From: Impatiens glandulifera
Taxonomy: Eukaryota > Streptophyta > Magnoliopsida > Ericales > Balsaminaceae
Direction of reading: 5' to 3'
Assembly (NCBI RefSeq): GCF_907164915.1
Contig: NC_061868.1
Span: 47,553,689 to 47,617,688, forward strand
DNA length: 64,000 nt
The notes beneath the pieces are model-generated. The model did not search any database. It saw only the letters and a list, made by a program, of their open reading frames with translations, and had not been told where the DNA came from. A program made the position numbers and the translations under genes. Position 1 is the stretch's first letter, and each line of letters begins with the position of its first letter. Below, piece after piece: positions 50,000 through 64,000 of this stretch.

Positions 50000-51480
50000 A
50001 TCGTATGCAATGCACAGCAGACAGGAAAAGGGAGAATCCTCCACGTGGCTCAATCAGGTTCGTCTATCTTTCCTATATTTACCCATGTCCATCTTCTTCC
50101 TTCACCGTAACCTTCTCTCTCTAGAAATCATAACTCATTAATGGAGTTCTGTTTGTTGTTGTTGCGGTGGTTTCTAATTCGCTTGGTGCAGGTCGGGAAC
50201 TAGTTCGCCGGCGGAGATCTTAAGCGATTACACGGCCTAATTAGTTAGCTCCCGCCTTGCATCAACTGAATCGGATACCGCGGTAAATCCTATCCAACTC
50301 TGAAGTTATATATATATTTCTAGATCTTCGGCCTGGAGATAAGATATTTACAGATTAAAAGCTTGATTCTTTAGAAATTATCGGTTTTGTTATTCTGTTA
50401 ATTGGCTATTGCTAGCTAGCTATAGCTTCATTTAGATCTGACTCTGTTCAAGTTCCTGATCTTTTGTTAATTAGGTTATTATGAATGCATGCATGTAGGC
50501 TGTAACTCAATTTACTTAATTGGTCCTTTCTTATGCAATCACCCATTAATAACATTTTTAGCATTTCTTTTGATTCCGCATTTGACCCTACTGACTACTG
50601 ACAGTTTTTTTGAGCACTGACCCCTTTTAAATCAGGAGTCATTCAATAGAATACAATAAAGTTTATTAATAATAATATAAGAAAAAAGATTATTGCAAGT
50701 AGCAAGGTGGTTCCTAAATCCTAATATATTAAAGTTATCGAGTTCGTCTTAGATGGGAGTAGAAGTCATGGTTGTGAAGTCATTGGTTTTGGAGCTAAAA
50801 GAATTTGACATGAATAAATCAAAGGAATGTTTTCTGTTCTGACTTAAATGAGAGTAGAAGTCATGGTTGTGGGCTAAAAGTATTTGACATGAATAAATCA
50901 AAGTTTTCGGCGCGTTAAATGAGAGTAGAAGTAATGGTTGTGGGCTAAAAGTATTTGGTCTTGGGTTCGTCTTAAATGTGAGTAGAAGTCATGGTTGTGA
51001 GCTGAAAGGATTTGACATGAATAAATCTAAGGTATCGGGTTCGCCTTAAATGGGAATAGAAGTCATGGTTGTGGACTTAGTAGAAGTTATGGGTGTGGGC
51101 TAAAAGTATTTGACAAGAATAAACAAGTTTTTTAATATAATCACTATTAATTTTGGTTAAATTTAATAAAATGTTGTATTGAATTCAATTTTTACTTGTG
51201 TGGTGAAAATTGATGCGTTTTTTTTAACTCTTGTAATGGGCGAGAGACAAGGAAGGGGAGGCAGAGGACTAATTGTGCAGATCGAGAACATGTTGTTCCC
51301 TCCTCTATTGTTTGGTTGTCTTACCTGTTTCCCAAAATATGTTCTTTCTTGCAGGATACATCTCTTTCAGTTGATGAAGGAAGGGCATGCTTCTTCTTCT
51401 TCAATGGGACCCAAATTTATTAATTTTTGTTTTTTTGCTTTGTTTGACAGATCATTACAATCTTCCATGTTTTCTTGATT
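50000..51480 (+). ncRNA. Possible spliced non-coding transcript
   Basis: The stretch 50030-50285 is GC-richer than its surroundings and looks like a promoter and leader: cacgtggc G-box at 50042, tatattt at about 50074, and a pyrimidine-rich tract (cttctctctctc). A possible donor is ccgcg|gtaaat at 50282 and a good acceptor ttcttgcag at 51357. The open frame here, 51179-51478, resembles no family I know. The inferred intron holds degenerate repeats (50740-51123). This is a guess from composition and splice-like sites. Confidence 0.2.
50740..51123 (+). repeat. Degenerate tandem repeats (gagtagaagtcatggttgtg)
   Basis: Six copies of a block containing gagtagaagtcatggttgtg, gctaaaagtatttgacatga and ataaatcaaa at about 50756, 50852, 50922, 50980, 51054 and 51080, with spacing of 27-95 bp. 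They have no continuous reading frame. Confidence 0.75.
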
Positions 51481-52476
51481 CCTGATATGTTATATACAAT
51501 CATTGTTTGATCCGTGAATTCATTTGGGTGTTTCTAGAATTACCTAAGGAAGAAGTTAATGGAGGGAAATATGCTATTAATGGAAGAATGTTAAATGTTT
51601 GAAAGAGTAAGGCTTTTGAGGCTTGCATATTATGAATACCCTCCTTAGCTTTTCCTAAAAAATAAAATGTAACTCCTTATTTTTGTACAAGTGTCTACAA
51701 TAAATAAGATTTACGCAACGATTTTTAAGTTTTATATTGTTTACCACATGTGTTAGTCTCCTCGCAATTTAGTTGTAAACCTCTTTATAAACAACAATAA
51801 AATTAAAATTAATACATTTGGGAGTTAATGAGAATCTTAAGAAAGAAGGCAATGCGTTAAACAAAATGATTCAAGGGAAATGATTGAATCGGTCAGTCCC
51901 TTTAGCCCTTTTTAACTTTTATACAGGTCTTTAGCCTTTTTCTTGAAGGAAAAAAAAATAAAGAGTTCAATTCTAGAGTTTTTCTATCCTGGCAAAGGCT
52001 CTATCTAAAAAATAGGCATTTGATTATTATTTCCATCATTTAATGGATACTTAAATATGATGGAGCTTTGTCATATGATATGTTGTTACTTTTGCCTAAT
52101 TCTAATGAATTAGAGATCTGCCAAGTTTATGGAGGCCCTAATTCACCTTTCCATGTAAATCCCAAAACACTTTCATCATATAATCAGCAGTTGATATGTT
52201 TATTTCAAAGAAGAATCAGGAAAATTTATGATGTACAAGAATGATTCATCATCTAACTGCAAAAGCCATTTGGTCAAAACGAATAAAACAAAAAAGAGAT
52301 GTGTTCTTCTTCTGTTTCTTTGTTTACTAGAAAAGAAAAAAAGAATGAATGGATCCTAGCTTGCTTGCTTGCTAGCTAAATGTTGGTTGGTCTTGGTTAT
52401 CTGCCTGTCTGTCTAACACTAAAAGAAAGAATGATCATCTTATTCTCTTTCTTATTTACAACTCTCTCCTCTTCCT
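51481..52476. other. intergenic / 3' flank of the demethylase gene
   Basis: No coding signal. It probably includes the 3' untranslated region of the minus-strand gene ending at 52477. Confidence 0.45.
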
Positions 52477-56572
<4,096 letters not shown>

Positions 56573-57420
56573 CCTTGTTTCTAGTAATAATGCTCAATAA
56601 GCAGTAATCAACCGCAACAGATCCGTATCCAGAGCAATAACCTGTTTCAAATCAAATCATTGTCAAAACCAGGCTATATGCGTTACAATCTAGAGAAGGA
56701 AAAGGTAATAACACAACAAAAGATGAATACACCGAGATAATCATATAATTGAAAACCCTAATTGTAAAGATATGTAAGCAAACCATTCAATTCACATAGA
56801 AAAAGCAGATATCAATGTAATCCAATTCTGGACACTCGATTTGAATGTAGATGATTGATTAAACAGAGATATACAATGAAAATCAAAAGAATAAGAGAGA
56901 GAATCAGACGATCCTAACCTATTAGAACCCTAATGATGCATAAGAACCCAATCAAGTGTTGTTATAACAACGAGAAGAAACTGAAAACCCTAATAAATCC
57001 TACAAACAGTCTCCTTCATCATCAACAAAACAGAGCCGCCCCCTTTCTAAAACTCTCCATGCAAACCCTAATCTCTCCAACACATAAGAAACTGCCACAC
57101 AATCCAGCTGCTATCCAATGCAATGAAATTCACAAAGAGAAAAGACAAAAAAAATAAATATCAGAACCGACTCAATTTCGAAAAATCAACCCAAACAAGG
57201 CGTAATCTAAATAATTACTTCTTCTTTTTTGTCAATACCCGAAAATAGGTTAAAATCAGATCAATGACGATGCAGATGTTAATAATTATTCGATGAACTT
57301 GTATAAATCTTATTAAACAATCAAATTGATCACAATGTCAACTAAGAACATCAATCAATCAATTTTACCTCAATGGAGAAGACCGGACTCTGCTCAGGAA
57401 GAAGAAGAACTTCACGTTGA
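56573..57420 (-). promoter_or_regulatory. 5' leader, leader intron and promoter side of the demethylase gene
   Basis: Leader exon 56573-56641 joins the start codon; donor cattgag|gtaaaa at 57369/57368 marks an upstream leader exon. The leader intron has three telo-box motifs AAACCCTA on the plus strand (56753, 56985, 57063) and a near match at 56926. The promoter should lie above 57400. Confidence 0.5.
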
Positions 57421-58351
57421 TGTATTTATTTGTTTTTTTTTATAAAATTGAAGTGACAGAATCAAATAATATATTCTAAATATTAATTAATTAAAACTAA
57501 GAAATATAAATACCGACCCGTGGCGGGACTCCGAGAAGTTAGATCTCGAGAGGGAGAAGAGGTATACAGTTCGTAACTGAAACCATTATCTCTAATTATT
57601 TATATATTATTTTTAAATAAAAAAATAGAATCCAATATATACTCGGAAAAATATATATGGTTAAATATAAAATGCCATTTTTATCTCTGATTTTATCTTA
57701 CTAATTATTTGAAATTAAACGTTACTTTTACTCTTTTAAAAGTGCTTGACCCTTGGCGGCAAGCAACTAACGCTCCTTTTTTTTTTTTTTCTAGTCGTTG
57801 CTTGTGGGAAGGTATATTGGATATTTACTTTTCTTTTTCTCTAAAATTAAGGTCAGAATATTAATTTAAAAATAAATAAATAAATCTTTTCTTTATTTTT
57901 TTTTAATAAAAAGTCAAAAAATAAGATACAACTAGCTCATCATTTTAACTCTGCTTACTTTTATCAATAAGTTATAAATTATTTTTATTTTTTCAAATTA
58001 TATTTTATTCTATTATAAAAAAAAAAATAAGTGTTTTAATAAAAAAATAAAAAATTATATTCAAATATTTCCATTTTTTCCTTGAAGAAATGTAAAAAGA
58101 TCTTAATAATGCAATTATCTCCATTAAATGGCATTAATCAAACAACTAAAGACATTAAAACTCTAAAAAAATACTATTAAATAAGAATTGCATAAACAAT
58201 GTATAATGACATGTTTTGTTTATAGATTAAAGTATTAATAAAATACTTATAATATTTGTTGCACAGTTTTTTTGTGTGCACCTGATGAATGGTGATCTTG
58301 ATCAACTTATTTTGTGAATAAATTATATTATAATATATCTGAATTATGAAT
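57421..58351. other. intergenic between the demethylase and pectin acetylesterase genes
   Basis: A+T-rich; no coding signal. It holds the demethylase promoter and the 3' flank of the esterase gene. Confidence 0.45.
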
Positions 58352-60420
58352 TCAAAGGTTGTGGTCATTTCCATCGAAAACGCGGTTGTGACAAGTATTA
58401 TCGCAAGGGTAGGCGCAATCGATCTTCTCGAAACTACTCCTGTCGTTGTACCAATCACCTACTGCTTTGGATATCGTCTGCAAGCCAATTAAGCAATTAG
58501 CGACAAATTGGATTGGCCTTTCTTTTGGTTATTATAAATGAAATTGTGTAAACGAGGCTTACAGTTCCTGAGAGTACAGGGGAATCGCTCCGAAGCCATG
58601 TTTCTTGCGTTTCAGTCTGGCAATGAGCGTAACAGGAATTGATGAAGTATCCTCTGGCTGAGTTGCTCACTCCATTTAGTGCACTCAAGAATTGTAGTCT
58701 GTAATCTAATTAATTAACAACAACAAACAAAATAGAAAATTATGAATTTAGATTAAAGAAGAAGAATAAGAGAATGATGAACAAATTAATTAATTAAACC
58801 TTGCATGGTTTGAAGCTGAGTGGAAGAACATTTTGTTATGTCAAGCTTGCAGTTATGCCATGTTCCATGGGGATCAGCAACACCAGGTGCTAATATGTTC
58901 TTTATCTGATATTTCAATATCAAACCAAAAAACTCTAAAGAGATGAACTAATAATAATTACACTTTTAACCAAACTGAAATTAACCTGCCACGAATCATA
59001 GGCCGCATTCACCAAGAATATCGGTGTTTGTATCTGTGGAACAACGTTTTGGGGGAAAAAACACTGCAACAATAATAATGAATCAGCAGCTATCGAGTTC
59101 TAATGAATGACTCTTGTTCAAGAAAAAGAAAAACTTACCAAACCAGGACTCATTTTTGAAGTGCAGGACGATGGCAAATTCTTCTCTGATGCCTACAAAT
59201 CATGAAAAACAAATATCATAAACAGGACTGATCGAAATAAGAATCTAAGGATAAGTTTATATTACGTGTGTCCTGACTACATCGTCATAGAAAGATTGAA
59301 TGTGTGACGCCCCAGATAAGTCCTTCCTGTTACAAAAACATAACTAATCATATATATACTTTTTAGAGAAGATTCTATTTAAGTAACTAAATCAATTGGT
59401 AAGTACGCATTGATGAAGTAACCAGCATCTGCAATGCATTTGATTTTGGTGGAGGCAGGCATAATAGTCCGGAATTTATCGCAATGCAGGATTGAAGTCA
59501 ATCCCCCAGCTGAACACCCCGACAAGATAGCCTGCATGCCAATTGATGATCTTGAATTATTTACAAACAACAAAAGCTTAAGCCAATCAATAGAGACAGC
59601 AAAGGGGTGTTACGTTTTGGGCATTCTTCATTCCATTTGCTAATAAGTCTTCAATAATTGCAACAAAAACTCTTCCCCCGCGAAAGTAAAGTTTTGTGGC
59701 CTAAAGATATAGAAACCATTAGTGCATATTATAGAAATCTAATACGAACATAGTTACTCACAGGATCGACAGCCTCAACGTCGCCAGTGAATGAAGAACC
59801 GTCGCAGTATCGGACCTTGATCCTGTTCCAGTTATAGAAATCTACATAAACAGATAGAATTAGGCTTAATTGATTAATTGGCATGCATATAATTAATTAC
59901 AAATAAGCAGAAGGATATATAATCACCTGGATTAAACTTTGCTTTGTTACTAAAGATACCGGAGAAAGCAACCTGAGTGGCCATTTGTTTGGAAGAACCT
60001 AGACGAGTGTTCTTACGGGCTAGACATGTTGTAACATTGTTGCACCATCCTCCTCCCTTTTATTTACCCATGTCTTTTAATTAATTAATATTTTTTACAA
60101 ATGTAAAAGTACATCAATCAATTTACATACCTCAAAATGGACTAGCCAGTTGTTGATTCCTGCTCCAAATCCTTTGTCAATGTGATAGGCAGGTGGGCTT
60201 CCATCCAAACAAACTGAAACCCATAATTGATTAATACAGAGATTCATTAACCATGTATGAATGAAATGAAATGAAATGAATGAAATGAACCTCCTCCTTT
60301 GGCAAGTGCAGATTGCACATAAGTGATCCCAACGTTAAACCCTTGAGCTTGAAGTAAAACAAAACCAACAATCACCACTATCTGTAAGCAAAACAGTTCG
60401 GCTACTCTGGATCTCCTCAT
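58352..60420 (-). CDS. Pectin acetylesterase (carbohydrate esterase family 13, Notum-like)
   Basis: Removes acetyl groups from pectin in the cell wall. Twelve exons: 60291-60420, 60131-60213, 59927-60056, 59762-59841, 59614-59700, 59407-59531, 59266-59326, 59139-59192, 58986-59063, 58800-58905, 58563-58705 and 58352-58477; every junction is GT-AG and in phase, giving 400 residues, normal for the family. The N-terminal hydrophobic stretch ([14 protein letters not shown]) is a signal peptide. Family blocks: [32 protein letters not shown]. Catalytic triad by family pattern: S177 in GCSAGG, D273 in NAAYDSWQ, H339 in NSCYAHCQ. The C-terminal Cys-rich [13 protein letters not shown] is complete. No lesion. 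The isoform number is not assignable. Confidence 0.93.
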
Positions 60421-62150
60421 GCTTCCAACCTTATTAATTTGTTTTTATCAATCAAATGTTTGAAACGGGCTGAGGAAAAGCTAATCATACTGTGCTTTTC
60501 TATTAGATTTATATTATTTGGATCCAAACTTGCATCTCTCTAAATTAAAGAGAAGGGAATATAGAAAGCAGGGGAAGAACAGAGATGGATGTTCCGAAGG
60601 TTACCTGAAAATGGATTCACTCGTGGGTAGAGAGAGAGAGAGAGATAAAGTGCTGCTTCTCGCTCTTGTATGGAATCCAAATGAAGAAGAAGATGAAGAT
60701 GAACCAAGTTGAGTGCACATATTAACATGGCGCCTTTTATACAAAGTCCCATTCATTAGAAGAAAAAAACAAACAAAAATGACAGGGAAATGCAATTAAT
60801 TATTTAATTATCAAGTATAATGATATTTTGAATAACTCAATATAGACCGGTCCTCTATTTTGCAAGAGCTGTTTGTTGGTACTAGAAGATCTACGGTTGG
60901 ATTAAAGAAATATTATTAAATTTATTAATATATATAATTAAAGTATATTTTATAATATTATTTTATTTAAATTAATACCTAATAATATATATATATATAT
61001 ATATAAATAAAAAATAAAAATAATTTATATGTAAATTAAAAAAAAATGGTCCAAAACTCAACTCCAACTCCGAAACTAAACGTTTTCAAACAGGACTTAT
61101 ATAAAATATATTTGTTATGTTTGAGTGAGATCTAATAAATAATATTGAGGTTAGATTATGGTCTAAAATTGATTAAAGACAAATCAATTTAAGTTAATCT
61201 TTAATTTATTTGGTTTGGAATGAAATGGAATAGAAGAGATGGACTCAAACACGGCCTAGTATGGGAGCAAAGCAAAGCACAAGAGAACCGACCGACAGTC
61301 TATTATGAGTTAACGCGCTCGCTCAGTCTTTGGTTTTATGCGATTCGGTCCTCCTCCTCTTATTAAAGATTAAAGAAAGAATATTTAATGAACTGACAGG
61401 TTGTTGTTGTTTGGTGGTGTTTACTGTTTCTTTCCTCATCAATTTCATTCAATAAAGTACTCAAAATCCATATTTAAATTATATGTATAATTTATGGGAT
61501 AGAAGATAGATTACACTTTCAATTGGATTCAGATCATATGAAGTATTGAACATGTGAATTCATAAAGATATTTTTCAACTTTTTTGGATTATTCAAATAA
61601 GTCAATCTAATAAAAAAAAAAAAAACCATTAGACACTGATTCACTATTATTCAATAAATATTTTTACTTTTGTTTTTGTATTGGTTAATTACTGTGCGCC
61701 TAGTGTCTAATGCTCATCGTTATTAATTGAAAATCTTAACTATATAAATTTATTTATTTTTTAAAATGTTTGAGAAATTAATTATTTACATCACAAATAA
61801 CTAATAAGATAAATGAGAGAATAATAATATAAACTGCATTGAGACAAGTAGAGGTCGGGTTATTTTTAACTTAGTTTGTTGGTTTTGCTTATTCTATAGC
61901 CTCCACAATCACGTGGTTAATCTGTAATTTTTTTTAACTAATTTGATATTTATTTTTTATGTCAATTTAGTGAAATTCAATTTTAAATTTTATTAGACAT
62001 AAAAAAAAAATAATATTATATATATATATATATATATTAAAATTTAGGTATATAAAATTATTATTATTTAAAAAATAAATATTTCAAGTTCAATTTTCAC
62101 TTAAAATAATAAGTTTAAGTTTTTTTTCTCATATTTTTTTTGATGGAACG
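60421..62150. other. esterase upstream region and A+T-rich intergenic DNA
   Basis: Upstream of the esterase start there is a (ga)n run at about 60631-60646 and a TATA-like tataaat on the minus strand near 60508. Further right only A+T-rich DNA with (ta)n at about 60985-61005 and 62016-62037. Confidence 0.4.
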
Positions 62151-62159
62151 TTATTCATG

Positions 62160-62590
62160 GTAAATTCTAACAGATGGATATGTGTATGAAAAAAATAGTT
62201 TTATTATAGCTAATAATTGTCGTATATGTCAAAAAGAGGTTGAATCGACAACTCACTTACTTTTGTATTGTCGAATGGTGACTAGTATTTTGAGCATTTT
62301 GTGGAATATTGTTGGGATTCATTGGGTAATGTCCGAATTTTTAGGTTGTTGCTGAGAAGTTTAGATTGATACAGCTGATATGACAGACCTATATATTTGA
62401 GTTATCCTCCCAATTATTTTTTGGTGGATTATCTGGTTGAGGAGAAATCGTTGAACTTTCAATGATCGTAGTCGTCCGATGCGTATCGTTTATAATATTA
62501 TTATTATTATGTTTTTTGAGATTCGTTAAGGAAAATCAGTAAAGTCTGTCGGGTAATTAATCGTTTTTCTCGAGAATTACAAGCTCAGTA
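62160..62590 (+). mobile_element. 3' fragment of a LINE (non-LTR) reverse transcriptase, decayed
   Basis: The + frame from about 62172 reads YEKNSFIIANNCRICQKEVE followed by STTHLLLYC, the zinc-binding C-x2-C...H-x4-C module (zf-RVT) found after plant LINE reverse transcriptases. A further piece, IFWWIIWLRRNR...FNDRSRP, matches the usual end of such proteins. Several in-frame stops (tga, tag) lie between, and no reverse-transcriptase core is present upstream. It is a 5'-truncated dead copy. Confidence 0.75.
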
Positions 62591-62804
62591 ATTTTTGAAG
62601 TATTATTTTCTATTTGTTATTTTCATGCTTTATGTTTATACGAATTTTTTCATTTTTAATATACACTGACCTTTAAAAAACACTTTAAATCAATATAATT
62701 AAAACAGAAATTTTGAAAAATAATGTTAATTTTTTTTTTTGTTAATAAAATCAAATTTAAAATAATTAATTGATCTAAAAATATTAATTTACCAAAATAA
62801 CTTA

Positions 62805-62925
62805 ATGTGATGAGTTTGTTTAAGAGATTAAAATGTCACGGGGTTCGATTTCATCTGAAAACACTTTGAGTTAGAGTGAGGTAGTGCGTTCATATTAGTT
62901 CTATTTAATTAAAAAATAATAATTT
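62805..62925 (+). repeat. Possible tRNA-derived SINE remnant
   Basis: tgatgagtttgtttaagag resembles a weak box A, and ggggttcgatttc, about 32 nt on, a good box B, followed by gagttagagtgaggtagtgc. There is no clear tail or target duplication. Confidence 0.3.
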
Positions 62926-64000
62926 TTTTTATTAAATTATAACTTTTTATTATAATAGGTTGATGATTTATTTATAATGACAAATCAATAAGTGATTCAA
63001 TTGTATAAGTGTATTTTGTGTTTGATCTTGTTTTTTATAAAAATAAGAGAGTACAATATATTTAATTGATTGATGGTTAGATTACGGATTAATTGAATTA
63101 ATGAAACAAGCTCTTATATTTTTGTTTGATGGATATATTAAATTATAATAAACAGGAAAGTAGTTTTGACAAAGGAAGAAAGCAATGACGGTGCATGTAT
63201 CCTATTACGTACACGTGTTCGTCTGTGGTTGGCTAATTATGTATCCCACCATGTGAACACCAGAAAAGTGATGCTTCTTCCAGGACCACCTTTTTTTTTA
63301 CTGGAGGCAAGCTGGCTACAACCTTTGATGCATTAACTCTATATATAAATATAATTTTATATAGTTAAATAAAGGTTCTATTATATAATATATTTTGACA
63401 TTTAAAGGAAATTAATACAAACTACTTTCTAGACTTTTTAAGTTAAAAAATTGAAGATTTTAATATATTTATTTGGCATAAATGAAAATGATATTATTAT
63501 TTTCATTTAATTTATTTTTCTCACCTAGAGAATATATACAAAAAAAAAAGGTAAATAAACCATGAGCTGATATAAAAGCAAACAATTCAATGTGATAATA
63601 CTTAATCATAGGGTAAGTTCAACAAGTCCAAGAGATCTAGAGCAGTCTACTAATATAAAAATTAAGATATAATTATAATAAATTAATTAATTTAATATAA
63701 AAATGTATAGCATAGTCATTTAAAATGAAAAAATAATTTTTTATTTGATTATGGTTTAAATTTAAAAAAAAAATACAATTTTCTTAGAACAGCCAATTTA
63801 TTATTAAGTTTTTCTACAAATGACTGGGGCAGCCCAATTCTCGGGGTCAGCGATTATGATTGTTCATAAACCACCGGTGTTCACGCATTGCTAACTCTAA
63901 TGTGAAAACCTTTATTTATGTGTTAGTACACTTTCAACTCAATCTAATAGTCTAGTATCTTAAGCAATAAAATATAAAGTTTTCGCATGGATCGACTTGA
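62926..64000. other. intergenic to window end
   Basis: No coding signal recognised. 63180-63310 is less A+T-rich and has an ACGT motif (tacacgtgttc), so it may be promoter DNA of a gene beyond the window. Confidence 0.35.

Noticed and set aside
51179..51478. 99-codon frame starting MNSIFTCVV
   Set aside because: No recognisable domain, a splice acceptor-like site inside it, and A+T-rich surroundings; listed only as part of a possible non-coding transcript.

Overview
The window is nuclear DNA of a flowering plant, almost certainly a eudicot. Genes are split by short GT-AG introns, intergenic DNA is very A+T-rich, and every recognisable protein is closest to plant families. I cannot name the species.

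Layout. The left end holds the 3' part of a FEI-type leucine-rich-repeat receptor kinase (+, 1-3771). Then come two minus-strand genes: a plastid-targeted bacterial-type solute-binding protein with an in-frame stop (6050-9120) and an SH3P1-like BAR/SH3 endocytic adaptor (9891-13183). From 13.2 to 30 kb the DNA is repeat-rich: a fold-back element carrying three ACGT cores, two hAT-like non-autonomous elements with target-site duplications, a broken aspartyl protease fragment, one intact and one frameshifted CDR1-like aspartyl protease, and a tandem array of 12 units of about 294 bp, each carrying a tRNA-like internal Pol III promoter. Next are the plastid acetyl-CoA carboxylase subunit BCCP (+, 30199-32908) and a tandem pair of GT4-type glycosyltransferases (+, 33447-34961 and 39325-40998). 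From 41 to 52 kb there is no convincing protein gene. That stretch has a solo LTR packed with heat-shock elements, about 1.1 kb of AAT repeats, a 163-bp tandem array, a long (TA)n, a 21-bp tandem repeat and a possible non-coding transcript. The right end holds a JMJ14/15/18-type H3K4 demethylase (-, 52477-56572) and a pectin acetylesterase (-, 58352-60420), then a decayed LINE fragment.

The genes do not form a pathway; this is ordinary plant gene order. The notable points are two fresh gene lesions (a premature TGA in a conserved Arg position and an 8-bp repeat expansion that shifts frame), the tandem array of SINE-like units with a dimeric higher-order structure, and the LTR with perfect heat-shock elements. 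Intron-exon structures below were built by hand from splice sites and reading-frame continuity and have not been checked against transcripts.
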